This document shows, in pieces, positions 34,548-43,407 of a stretch of 64,000 bases of DNA. The stretch is from Candidatus Chlorohelix allophototropha (GTDB lineage Bacteria > Chloroflexota > Chloroflexia > Chloroheliales > Chloroheliaceae): NCBI RefSeq assembly GCF_030389965.1, contig NZ_CP128400.1, positions 2,046,001-2,110,000 on the forward strand, written 5' to 3'. Every line of letters begins with the position of its first letter. Positions within the stretch are counted from its first letter, which is position 1. The position numbers were made by a program, and so were the translations under genes. Under the pieces are notes generated by a model that saw only the letters and a list, made by a program, of their open reading frames with translations, searched no databases and had not been told where the DNA came from.

Positions 34548-35944
34548 TATGCCACTTCCTCTTCTAGCCCACCCGGTACGGGCTGCGCCATATCTTTTAC
34601 CAGTTTCCAGACCGGAGCGGACAATGCTTTGTCCATATCACGGGCGAAGTTGACCATACCGGAGAAGCCTGCGTAGGGCCCTGTTTCGTAGGTGTGACCG
34701 TTTACAAATGGTACGCCCAACTTGTATGCCACATACTTCTCTTTGTTGCCGGAAATAAACAGGTCAGGTTTCAGGGTAAGCAGGATTTCTTCCAGTTCAG
34801 GCACGTTCGGGTTATCAATGATGAACGCGCCATCATTGACCTTTTCGTAAATCTTCTGATAATCGTCAGCGTGACCGAAGGTGGTAGCCGCGCCGATGGT
34901 TTCCATGCCAAGTTCCGCCAGCAACTCGGGCCAGTGCCAAGCGCGAGGGCCGCCCTGATAGATGAACACTTTCTTCCCGGCAAGGCGTTTGCGGTAATAC
35001 TCAATCTTCGGCATAACCTTAGCCACTTCGCGCTTGATGACCTTTTCTGCCTCATGTTCTAGCCCAAAGAAGGCAGCGGTATCGCGCAAAGCTTTGGACA
35101 TATTCTCAATGCCCCACAAGGTTACGTTAATGGAAGGAGTGCCGTATTTAGTTTCCATCATATCGGCAACATAGGTGGCAGAACGGGCGCAGTGGATTAC
35201 ATTGAGCTTGGCGCGGTGCATCACCTTCAGCTCGTCCACTTTGACGTTGCCGGTGAAGCGAGCGACTATATTCAAGCCGATTGCTTCGAAAAGCGGTTCA
35301 AAAGTGCGTAAGTCGCCTTTGATGTTGTAATCGCCCAAAATGTTGATGGAGTAAGCCGAGTCTTCTTCCGGCTCTGCTGTTCCTACCAGATTCTTGAAGA
35401 TGGTTTCGTTGCCTACGTGGTGTCCGGCGGATTGGCTAACGCCCCGGAAACCTTCGCAAGGGAAGAAAACTACGGGCTTGCCGATTTTCTCGGTGGCAAT
35501 TTTAGCTACGTCCTTGCCATCGTCACCGATTAGGGCGGTGGTGCAGGTGTTGTAGATGAAAACGCCTTTGGCTTCGGGGAAGGCTTCGTTTGCTTCGATA
35601 ATGGATTGCAAAAGCTTTTTCTCACCGCCGAATACTACGTTTGATTCGTCCATATCGGAAACGAAGGTGTATTTCATGTGGAAATCGCTATCGGCGATGT
35701 GCGGGCGATAACCCCATGAGAAGAAAGCACAACCGATAGGCCCGTGGGTAAGCTGGATGGCATCTTGCACGGGCCCGCCCACCACACCGCGACATCCGGC
35801 GTAGGTACAACCGCGCTCGGTCATATCACCGGGGGTTGTAGCGGAGTTACAGGCTATCGAACATTTACCGTCCTGTCCCTCCCCTTTGATAAGTATATGT
35901 TTATCCCTTTCGGGGATAGTTGCATCGCATTTCAAAACTGCCAT
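34547..35944 (-). CDS. nifD: Nitrogenase alpha subunit NifD
   Basis: A 465-aa protein carrying the cofactor. P-cluster cysteines are C46, C72 and C134. The cofactor ligands are Cys252 (VIHCARS) and His417 (NGHTYETGPY). Gln171 and His175 of GVSQSAGHH, which shape the active site, are present. The region GGPRAWHWPELL and the spacing HTYETGPYAGF (one residue shorter than HSWDYSGPYHG of Azotobacter) look closer to Anf/Vnf and uncharacterised nitrogenase types. No AnfG/VnfG gene is present, so a molybdenum enzyme is the likelier choice. It lies 3 bp after nifB. Confidence 0.95.
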   Translation of the reverse strand: MAVLKCDATIPERDKHILIKGEGQDGKCSIACNSATTPGDMTERGCTYAGCRGVVGGPVQDAIQLTHGPIGCAFFSWGYRPHIADSDFHMKYTFVSDMDESNVVFGGEKKLLQSIIEANEAFPEAKGVFIYNTCTTALIGDDGKDVAKIATEKIGKPVVFFPCEGFRGVSQSAGHHVGNETIFKNLVGTAEPEEDSAYSINILGDYNIKGDLRTFEPLFEAIGLNIVARFTGNVKVDELKVMHRAKLNVIHCARSATYVADMMETKYGTPSINVTLWGIENMSKALRDTAAFFGLEHEAEKVIKREVAKVMPKIEYYRKRLAGKKVFIYQGGPRAWHWPELLAELGMETIGAATTFGHADDYQKIYEKVNDGAFIIDNPNVPELEEILLTLKPDLFISGNKEKYVAYKLGVPFVNGHTYETGPYAGFSGMVNFARDMDKALSAPVWKLVKDMAQPVPGGLEEEVA

Positions 35945-35947
35945 CAG

Positions 35948-36877
35948 TTACACCTTCTTTCTGGGTTGCAGGTTCATCGGAGCTTGGTCGTTCAAAAACT
36001 TGGGAGTACAGGAATTGTCAGTTGAGCAATCCTCTTCACCCGGTACGCCTACAGCATCGGCGCGACATTGCCTGCAATTCATAAACTGCTTAATATGTTT
36101 CTCGCACTCGGTACGGATAGCCGCCAATTCCGCCGGAGTGGGAGGGATTACATCTTTGAACTTTGCCTGTGGGATTAAGGGCATGATGTTCATTACATAA
36201 GCCCCTAACGCGCTGACGACTCGCGCAATTTCCACCATATGTTGGTCGTTTACGCCGGGAATAAGCACCGAATTGACTTTTACCACCATACCCAACCGCA
36301 CCGCTTCTTTAAGCCCTGCCAATTGGTTCGCGCTTAAAATCTCGAAAGCTTCACGGTCACGGTAGGTTTTGCCCTGATAACGTACATGCGTGTAAATGTG
36401 CTGACCTACTTCTGGGTCAACGGCGTTGATGGTGATGGTGAGCGCGGTTACGCCCGCCTTGTGCAGTTCTTCCACTCGTTCGGGCAAAGCCAGCCCATTG
36501 GTGGATACACACTTGACCAACCCCGGAAACTCTTCTTTTGCCAGCAGAAAGGTTTCGAGAGAAGCCGAATTAGCCAGCGGGTCGCCGGGACCTGCGATGC
36601 CGAGAACGGTCATTCGCGAGTCGGCTTTCATCGCCTGACGAATCGTGGTTAACGCCTGTTCCGGGCTAACCACCTTAGTGGTAACACCGGGGCGATTTTC
36701 GTTCGGGCAATCATACTTCCGCACGCAGTAACCACACTGGATATTGCATTTTGGCGCTACCGGCACATGGATACGTCCAAACCGGAAGTGGGCAGCTTTG
36801 CCATAGCAGGGATGAGCCGCAACTTTTGCGGACAAATCTGGTTGTAGCTGGGAATCCAGCGCAGTGGTAAAAGTCAT
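35948..36877 (-). CDS. nifB: Nitrogenase cofactor biosynthesis protein NifB (radical SAM, no NifX domain)
   Basis: A 309-aa radical-SAM enzyme that makes NifB-co, the 8Fe-9S-C core of FeMo-co. The SAM cluster motif is C44, C48 and C51 (APKCNIQCGYC). HPCYGKAAHFRFGRIHVPVA before it and RQCRADAVGVPGEEDC near the end are diagnostic. Many bacterial NifB proteins carry a C-terminal NifX domain. This one does not. It lies between nifI2 and nifD, as in Roseiflexus-type operons where nifB is inside the structural operon. Confidence 0.94.
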   Translation of the reverse strand: MTFTTALDSQLQPDLSAKVAAHPCYGKAAHFRFGRIHVPVAPKCNIQCGYCVRKYDCPNENRPGVTTKVVSPEQALTTIRQAMKADSRMTVLGIAGPGDPLANSASLETFLLAKEEFPGLVKCVSTNGLALPERVEELHKAGVTALTITINAVDPEVGQHIYTHVRYQGKTYRDREAFEILSANQLAGLKEAVRLGMVVKVNSVLIPGVNDQHMVEIARVVSALGAYVMNIMPLIPQAKFKDVIPPTPAELAAIRTECEKHIKQFMNCRQCRADAVGVPGEEDCSTDNSCTPKFLNDQAPMNLQPRKKV

Positions 36878-36889
36878 AAATCTAACTCC

Positions 36890-37252
36890 TTACAGAATAG
36901 CCCTGTCGCCAGTTTCTTTTGTTCTAACCCGTATTGCGTCCTCCACCGGGCAGATAAAGATTTTTCCATCACCGATATTGCCGGTCTGGTTGGCTTTTAT
37001 AATAGTCTCCACTACTTCCTGAACATGATCATCCGTCACCAGCAACATTAGCAATCGCTTGGGAATGTAATGGATGCGGGGACTTTCGGTAAACTGGGGC
37101 CCACTATCCCCCTCTAATTCGTACTGAAGCCCTTTTTGTTTACCGCGACCTAGCACATTTTTCACGGTCATTGCGTAATGACCTTTTTCAGCCAGCGCAT
37201 CACGGGTGTGCTGGACTTTGTTCATTCTCAGAACCGCGACTATTTCCTTCAT
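36890..37252 (-). CDS. nifI2: PII-family nitrogenase regulator NifI2
   Basis: A 120-aa PII-like protein. MKEIVAVLRMNKVQHTRDAL, GRGKQKGLQYE, the basic YIPKRLLMLLV and GKIFICPVEDAIRVRT are the PII core. Its partner NifI1 lies 2 bp upstream. In methanogens and some bacteria the NifI1-NifI2 complex binds NifDK and switches off nitrogenase when ammonium is present, relieved by 2-oxoglutarate. This implies post-translational control rather than NifA/DraT control here. Confidence 0.92.
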   Translation of the reverse strand: MKEIVAVLRMNKVQHTRDALAEKGHYAMTVKNVLGRGKQKGLQYELEGDSGPQFTESPRIHYIPKRLLMLLVTDDHVQEVVETIIKANQTGNIGDGKIFICPVEDAIRVRTKETGDRAIL

Positions 37253-37254
37253 GG

Positions 37255-37572
37255 TTATAGCCCCTCTTCTCCGGTACGGATTGTATAGGCAGTATCGACC
37301 GGGGTTACTAAAATCTTGCCATCGCCGTAGTAGCCGGTCAAAGCGGAAACTTGGATAATGCTGGTTACTTTGCTGACGTTTTCGTCCTCAACCACAATCA
37401 TCAGCAGGCTTTTCGGCAATTCCTCATATTTGATAGAATCAAACGAGATGCCTTTTTGCTTGCCCCGTCCATATACATCCATGCGGGTTAGAGCCGGGAA
37501 ACCGGCTGCCGCCAAGGAGGAGGCTACCACTTCGGCTCTTTCAGGTCTTACAATAGCGCGGATCATTTTCAT
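37255..37572 (-). CDS. nifI1: PII-family nitrogenase regulator NifI1
   Basis: A 105-aa PII-like protein with MKMIRAIVRPERAEVVASSL, DVYGRGKQKGI, ELPKSLLMIVV and GDGKILVTPVDTAYTIRTGE. It is shorter than NifI2, as usual. It follows nifH by 61 bp and precedes nifI2 by 2 bp. It acts with NifI2 on nitrogenase activity in response to nitrogen status, by family knowledge. Confidence 0.92.
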   Translation of the reverse strand: MKMIRAIVRPERAEVVASSLAAAGFPALTRMDVYGRGKQKGISFDSIKYEELPKSLLMIVVEDENVSKVTSIIQVSALTGYYGDGKILVTPVDTAYTIRTGEEGL

Positions 37573-37633
37573 CGTTTTTGTCTCCTACCTTCTCAGGCAA
37601 TGTAGTAGGCGCAGTCAGTTGCGCCCGGCGCGA

Positions 37634-38944
<1,311 letters not shown>

Positions 38945-39035
38945 GGGTTCGGGTGTGAAAACCGGGCGCACGCCCCTACCAGAACGGGTTCGGGTTCGTA
39001 TACCCCATTCGTGGTGCAGGCGAGTCGCCTTCATG
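38945..39035. repeat. REP-like element
   Basis: CCGGGCGCACGCCCCTACC, GGGTTCGGGTTCGTATACCC and CATTCGTGGTGCAGGCGAGT belong to family 1. It separates the nif leader from the TIR-FGE genes. Confidence 0.6.
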
Positions 39036-39064
39036 CGTTGCTCAGAGTCCAGAGGATTCAGAGT

Positions 39065-40507
39065 TCAGAGGGGCGCGTTAGCGACACACACCACCAACCG
39101 AAAACCGAAAAAGTTGAGATCGTTGCGAGGAAGGTTGAAGTAGCGGTACACGCAGGACGCATTAGCTTGACTGACGAGGAAAGACCCGCCCCGCAGCACA
39201 CGATACTTACCGCTCGCGTCCACCGCCACTTCCTTAGGCTTCTCGTACTTGTTCTGGCACCACTCCCACACGTTCCCGCCCATGTCCATTGCCCCGCATG
39301 CTGCGGCCCCTTGCGGGTACATCCCCACTGCCGTTGTTCGACCCAAACCGGCTTCATCCGTATTGGCGTAACCCTTTTGCCACGCGCCCCACGGATATTT
39401 GCGCTGTTGGCTGCCCCCTTGCGCCGCCCATTGCCATTCCCATTCGGTTGGCAAGCGCACCTCCGCGTTCTCCCCGATTATCAATGGACTGCCGCTACCG
39501 CCCGGATTCGGCAATTGCCAGCCCTGCATGCACTGAGTGAGCCAACGCCCAAACGCTACCGTCTGATACCACGACATGTTATCTCGCGGCATGTTCAAGC
39601 CTTTCTGCCTTTGCTCACTCAGTGTTTGCGGCTGGTATTCTCTCGGGAAGCCCTGCCACCACTCCCGGTTGTTATATCCGTCCGCCGCTTTCACAAAGGC
39701 TTCGTACTGGGCAAAGGTTATTTGGTATTGCGCAATGTAAAAGGGTTGTACCTCAAAGTTTTGTTTCTCAATTTCCAGCTTACCACCCGGCGCTACCGCT
39801 AGCCACTCTATGTCCGGGATACCGTCCGGGCGCAAGCCCACCCCTCGCCGCGTGTCACCGATTTCGCTCAAGCGGTCGCCGATTTCCATACGGCGTTGGT
39901 GCGTGGTAGTAAGGTCGCCGATTTCATCTAGCAACCGCTCAGCATCATTTTCAGAAGGCGCGGGTTTCGGCTCTGCCGCCTTTGCTACGGGCGGGGCTGG
40001 TTGTGGAACTGCAACGGGCGGGACGGGCGGCTTTTCGACAGGGGGAGTAGCAACAGGCGGTTCGGGTATTACAATGCCGAAATTCTTGGCATGGAGGCGC
40101 AACCCTTTCAACAGCATTTCGCGCCCACGCTCATCATAGAACCGCGCCGCTTGCCATTTGCTCAACCTTCGTGGAATTTCGCACTCCGCCAGTTTCAAGG
40201 GGATGATATTGCTCAACCCTTCCGGCATATACTTGGCATAGTAAAGCGCGGTTTCTATCTCTGCCTGTACATAGCCAATTTTTGCCACCGATTCGGGCGT
40301 AAGACACACCAAGATGATGTGACTTTCTTCCAATGCCTTCTCAATGGCGTACTGCCAAGGCTGTCCCGGATATAGTTCTTCCTCGTCCAGCCATGGCTCA
40401 AGCCAGTGGCTTTCAGCTTTCAAACGCTGGTACAATTCGCGCACTATGGGCTTATCCCCGGAGGAGTGGCACAGAAACACTTTCAGTTTGGGGGGTACGT
40501 TGGGCAT
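39065..40507 (-). CDS. TIR-FGE protein A (variable C-terminal lectin-like domain)
   Basis: A 480-aa protein. The TIR domain spans residues ~8-140 (LKVFLCHSSGDKPIVRELY, candidate catalytic E in GYVQAEIETAL). A Pro/Ala-rich linker follows, then an FGE-sulfatase/C-type-lectin-like domain (about 215-480) with EWLAVAPGGKLEI, PFYIAQYQITFAQYEAFV, VRLPTEWEWQWAAQGG, YPWG and the closing VLRGGS...GFRLVVC. The catalytic Cys pair of true FGE is absent, so the domain probably binds a ligand. I chose ATG 40507 (MPNVPPKLKVF) because it matches the starts of the two paralogues. The last variable segment is described separately. Confidence 0.88.
   Translation of the reverse strand: MPNVPPKLKVFLCHSSGDKPIVRELYQRLKAESHWLEPWLDEEELYPGQPWQYAIEKALEESHIILVCLTPESVAKIGYVQAEIETALYYAKYMPEGLSNIIPLKLAECEIPRRLSKWQAARFYDERGREMLLKGLRLHAKNFGIVIPEPPVATPPVEKPPVPPVAVPQPAPPVAKAAEPKPAPSENDAERLLDEIGDLTTTHQRRMEIGDRLSEIGDTRRGVGLRPDGIPDIEWLAVAPGGKLEIEKQNFEVQPFYIAQYQITFAQYEAFVKAADGYNNREWWQGFPREYQPQTLSEQRQKGLNMPRDNMSWYQTVAFGRWLTQCMQGWQLPNPGGSGSPLIIGENAEVRLPTEWEWQWAAQGGSQQRKYPWGAWQKGYANTDEAGLGRTTAVGMYPQGAAACGAMDMGGNVWEWCQNKYEKPKEVAVDASGKYRVLRGGSFLVSQANASCVYRYFNLPRNDLNFFGFRLVVCVANAPL
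39107..39181 (-). other. Hypervariable segment of TIR-FGE A (DGR-type variable region candidate)
   Basis: 25 codons between RGGS and GFRLVV. Compared with the three other copies, the flanks are almost nucleotide-identical while inner codons differ at positions 1 and 2. Examples are GTC here against CAC, AAC and GGC in the other copies, and AGT against TAT, AAT and GAT. Confidence 0.65.
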
Positions 40508-40586
40508 TGTTTGCGCTCCGGCGTAGGGTTTATCGGTAGGCGATTGCAGTTTAATTATACCCAAACGGGCAAAGTTCCGCTACCGT
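40508..40586 (-). promoter_or_regulatory. Shared promoter region of TIR-FGE A
   Basis: On the minus strand TATAAT (40559-40554), preceded by TTTGCCCGTTTGGG and followed by TAAACTG and CGCCGGAGCGCAAACA before the ATG. The same text precedes TIR-FGE B and C. The -35 is not clear. Confidence 0.6.
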
Positions 40587-40632
40587 TGCTTACCGAGAGG
40601 CGTTAGGATGTGGATGAATGCGCTCGGCGGTT

Positions 40633-43281
40633 TCAAAGACCCGCGATAGGAGACGACACCACCAACCGAAAACCGATAAGGTTGCCAACGTGGCTCGGAA
40701 GACTGAGGCTACGGTACGCACAGGAAAAAGTTTGATTGTTATAGAAAGACCCACCCCGCACCGCCCGCTGCATACCGTCCACCGCCACATTCTCCGGTAG
40801 CTCATACTTGTTTTGACACCACTCCTCCACGTTACCACTCATATCCATTGCGCCGCATGCTGCTGCCCCTTGCGGGTACATGCCCACCGCCGTTGTTCGT
40901 GCCAAACCTGCTTCATACGTGTTGGCGTAGCCTTCTTTCCATTCTCCCCAAGGATATGCCCGCTTTTGGTTACCCGCTTGCGCTGCCCATTGCCATTCCC
41001 ATTCAGTTGGCAAGCGCACCTGCGCGTTCTGCCCCACCACCAACGGGTTATTCCCACCGCCCGGACTCGGCAATTGCCAGCCCTGCATGCGCCTGTTCAG
41101 CCAACGCCCAAACGCCACGCTCTGATACCATGAGATGTTATCGCGCGGGTTGTTCAAGCGCATTTGCTTCTGCCCTTTAAGTGTTTGCGGCTGGTATTCT
41201 TTGGGGAAGCCCTGCCACCACTCGCGGTTGTTATAGCCGTCTTTTGCTTGCACAAAAGCTTGGTATTGCGCAAAGGTTATTTGGTATTGGGCGATATAGA
41301 AAGGCTGTACCTTAAAGGTCTGTTTCCTACGAGGATAATTTTCAATATCTAGATTGCCGCCCGGCGCAACCGCCCGCCACTCTATGTCGGGGATACCATC
41401 CTTGCGCACGCCCACGCCTTGCCGTGTGTCGCCGATTTCGCTCAATCTGTTGCCGATTTCCATGCGGCGCTGGTGCGTAGTGTTGGGGGCGGCAATTTCA
41501 TCAAGCAATCGTTCCGCTTCGGTTTTGGTAGGCGCAGGTTTTGGTGCTGCTGCCTTTGCTACGGGAGTAGGCGCAGATTGGGGCGCGTTAGCGGAACACA
41601 CCACCACCCGAAAACCATAATAGTCGAGATCGCGGTACGGATCGTTGTACGTGCCGTATGAGCAGAACGCAAGATCATGATAGTGGTAGTAAGACCCGCC
41701 CCGCAACACTTGACTATCAAGACTTGCTCCCAGACTCAACCCCCTGTACTGACACCACTCCCACAGGTTTCCGTTCATGTCCAACGCCCCGCATACTGCC
41801 GCCCCCTGCGGGTACATCCCCACCGCCGTTGTTCGACCCAAGCCCGCTTCATCCGTATTGGCGTAACCCTTTTGCCACGCGCCCCACGGATATTTGCGCT
41901 GTTGGCTGCCCCCTTGCGCTGCCCACTGCCATTCCCATTCATGCGGCAAGCGCACCTGCGCGTTCTCCCCGATTATCAATGGACTGCCGCTACCGCTCGG
42001 ACTCGGCAATTGCCAACCTTGCATGCGCTTATTCAACCACCGCCCGAACGCCATCGCTTGATACCACGATATACTATCACGCGGGTTACTTGCGCATTTC
42101 TGTCTTTGTTCATGCAGCTTTTGCAGTTGGTACTCCTTTGGAAAGTCCTGCCACCATTCCGGGTTCTGGTAGCCGTCTTTTGCCTGTACAAACGCCTCGT
42201 ATTGGGCAAAGGTTATTTGGTATTGCGCAATGTAAAAGGGTTGCACTTCAAAGGTTTGTATGTCAATTTTCAGCTTGCCGCCCGGCGCAACCGCCAGCCA
42301 CGCTATATCGGGTAGACCGTCCGGGCGCACGCCTACACCCTTACGCGGGTCGCCCATCTCGCTCAACCTGTCGCCGATTTCCATACGGCGTTGGTGCGTG
42401 GTTTTAAACTCGCCGATTTCGCGCAACAAGCGGGTTTGCTCGCTTTCGGGTACAGACGAAACGGGCGTGGGTTGTGGCGCTGCCGCTTTTACTATGGGCG
42501 GGGCTACTGGCGCGGGTTTTGGCGTAGCAACGGGCGGTTTTTCGGCAGGGGGAGTGGCAACGGGCGAAATAGGAGAGGCAACCTGAGCAGCCAACACGCG
42601 CTTTTCCAGAATAGTTATTTCCTTACGCGCATCTTCAAGCTGGATTATCAAGTGAGGGGGCGCGTTAAGACTACCGAATTGCGCGTACTGCAACTCCAGC
42701 ACCGTCAGTCGGCGTTTAGTTTCAACTAACAGTTTTTGCAAAATCTCCAAGTCGGTTATCGCATTGGATGACGTTTCGTTGAATGGAGCTGAGACGGGCG
42801 GCGCGGGCGGCTTTTCGATAGGGAGAGCAGCAATCGGCGTTTCGGGTATGACGATGCCGAGCTTTTCGGCACGCATCCGCAACGCCCGCAGCAAATGCTC
42901 GAATCCATCCTCCTCGAAATGATCTACCCAATGCCATTGGCTCAACTGCTCTGGCACTTCGCACTCTTCCAAGCGCAAAGGTATCATGTAGATAGTACCT
43001 TCCGGTTTCTCCTGAGCTACATCCAGCGCATCACCAATCTCTTTTTGAACATAGCCTTCCCGATTGATGGAGTTCCGCGAGAGACACGCCACCACAATTT
43101 CGCTTTGCCGAATTGCTTTGGGAATTTCCACCCGCCAGTTCTGTCCCGGAATCAAATCCTTTTTATCCAGCCACGGCTTTACCCACGATAATATAGAAAG
43201 TCGCTCATATAGCCGGATTACCGCAGGCTTATCCGGTGAGGCGTGGCACAGAAAGACTTTCAGTTTGGCGGGGTCGGGCAT
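40633..43281 (-). CDS. TIR-adaptor-FGE-FGE protein B (two variable lectin-like domains)
   Basis: An 882-aa protein. TIR covers residues ~7-145 (KVFLCHASPDKPAVIRLY, E81 in GYVQKEIGDAL). A helical hairpin adaptor lies at ~178-232 (LELQYAQFG, NAPPHLIIQLEDARKEI). A Pro/Ala-rich linker, FGE-type domain 1 (about 300-565), a second linker and FGE-type domain 2 (about 610-882) follow. Each FGE domain ends in its own RGGS...GFR variable segment. The adaptor hairpin is shared with the STAND protein at 59417. The tandem arrangement probably arose by fusion of two TIR-FGE genes with loss of the second TIR. Confidence 0.88.
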   Translation of the reverse strand: MPDPAKLKVFLCHASPDKPAVIRLYERLSILSWVKPWLDKKDLIPGQNWRVEIPKAIRQSEIVVACLSRNSINREGYVQKEIGDALDVAQEKPEGTIYMIPLRLEECEVPEQLSQWHWVDHFEEDGFEHLLRALRMRAEKLGIVIPETPIAALPIEKPPAPPVSAPFNETSSNAITDLEILQKLLVETKRRLTVLELQYAQFGSLNAPPHLIIQLEDARKEITILEKRVLAAQVASPISPVATPPAEKPPVATPKPAPVAPPIVKAAAPQPTPVSSVPESEQTRLLREIGEFKTTHQRRMEIGDRLSEMGDPRKGVGVRPDGLPDIAWLAVAPGGKLKIDIQTFEVQPFYIAQYQITFAQYEAFVQAKDGYQNPEWWQDFPKEYQLQKLHEQRQKCASNPRDSISWYQAMAFGRWLNKRMQGWQLPSPSGSGSPLIIGENAQVRLPHEWEWQWAAQGGSQQRKYPWGAWQKGYANTDEAGLGRTTAVGMYPQGAAVCGALDMNGNLWEWCQYRGLSLGASLDSQVLRGGSYYHYHDLAFCSYGTYNDPYRDLDYYGFRVVVCSANAPQSAPTPVAKAAAPKPAPTKTEAERLLDEIAAPNTTHQRRMEIGNRLSEIGDTRQGVGVRKDGIPDIEWRAVAPGGNLDIENYPRRKQTFKVQPFYIAQYQITFAQYQAFVQAKDGYNNREWWQGFPKEYQPQTLKGQKQMRLNNPRDNISWYQSVAFGRWLNRRMQGWQLPSPGGGNNPLVVGQNAQVRLPTEWEWQWAAQAGNQKRAYPWGEWKEGYANTYEAGLARTTAVGMYPQGAAACGAMDMSGNVEEWCQNKYELPENVAVDGMQRAVRGGSFYNNQTFSCAYRSLSLPSHVGNLIGFRLVVSSPIAGL
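40675..40746 (-). other. Hypervariable segment 2 of TIR-FGE-FGE B
   Basis: 24 codons between RGGS and GFRLVV, one codon shorter than copies A and B1. The downstream flank (SSPIAGL, the stop and ~50 bp beyond) is nearly identical to that of TIR-FGE C, as expected for a conserved initiation site of mutagenic homing. Confidence 0.65.
41617..41691 (-). other. Hypervariable segment 1 of TIR-FGE-FGE B (internal)
   Basis: 25 codons, rich in Tyr, His and Asp (YYHYHDLAFCSYGTYNDPYR). The flanks CGGGGCGGGTCTT and GGTTTTCGG match copy A. Its CSANAP end matches the CVANAP end of A. The position inside the protein means the variable surface is not restricted to the C-terminus. Confidence 0.65.
42586..42750 (-). 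other. Helical-hairpin adaptor shared with the STAND protein at 59417
   Basis: Residues ~178-232 of protein B and residues ~8-62 of the 59417 protein share the pattern L..L...A.FG..N.PxH....Q..D..KEI..LE. It is predicted to form two helices joined by a short FG-N-P turn. A homotypic interaction is inferred. Confidence 0.6.
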
Positions 43282-43360
43282 GTTTGCGCTCCGGTGTAGG
43301 GTTTAGCTCTAACGCAACTACAGTTTAATTATACCCAAACGGGCAAAGTTTCGCTACTGC
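43282..43360 (-). promoter_or_regulatory. Shared promoter region of TIR-FGE-FGE B
   Basis: TATAAT on the minus strand (43333-43328) in the same ~80-bp context as for A and C (TTTGCCCGTTTGGGTATAAT). The conserved block continues into the 3' flank of gene C. Confidence 0.6.
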
Positions 43361-43407
43361 TGCTTCACCGAGAGGCGTTAGGATGTGGATGAATGCGCTC
43401 GGCGGTT

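Noticed and set aside
34547-35944. Loss of the cofactor His ligand in NifD (GPYAGF instead of GPYHGF)
   Set aside because: The ligand corresponding to Azotobacter His442 is the His before this motif. It is present here as His417 in NGHTYETGPY.
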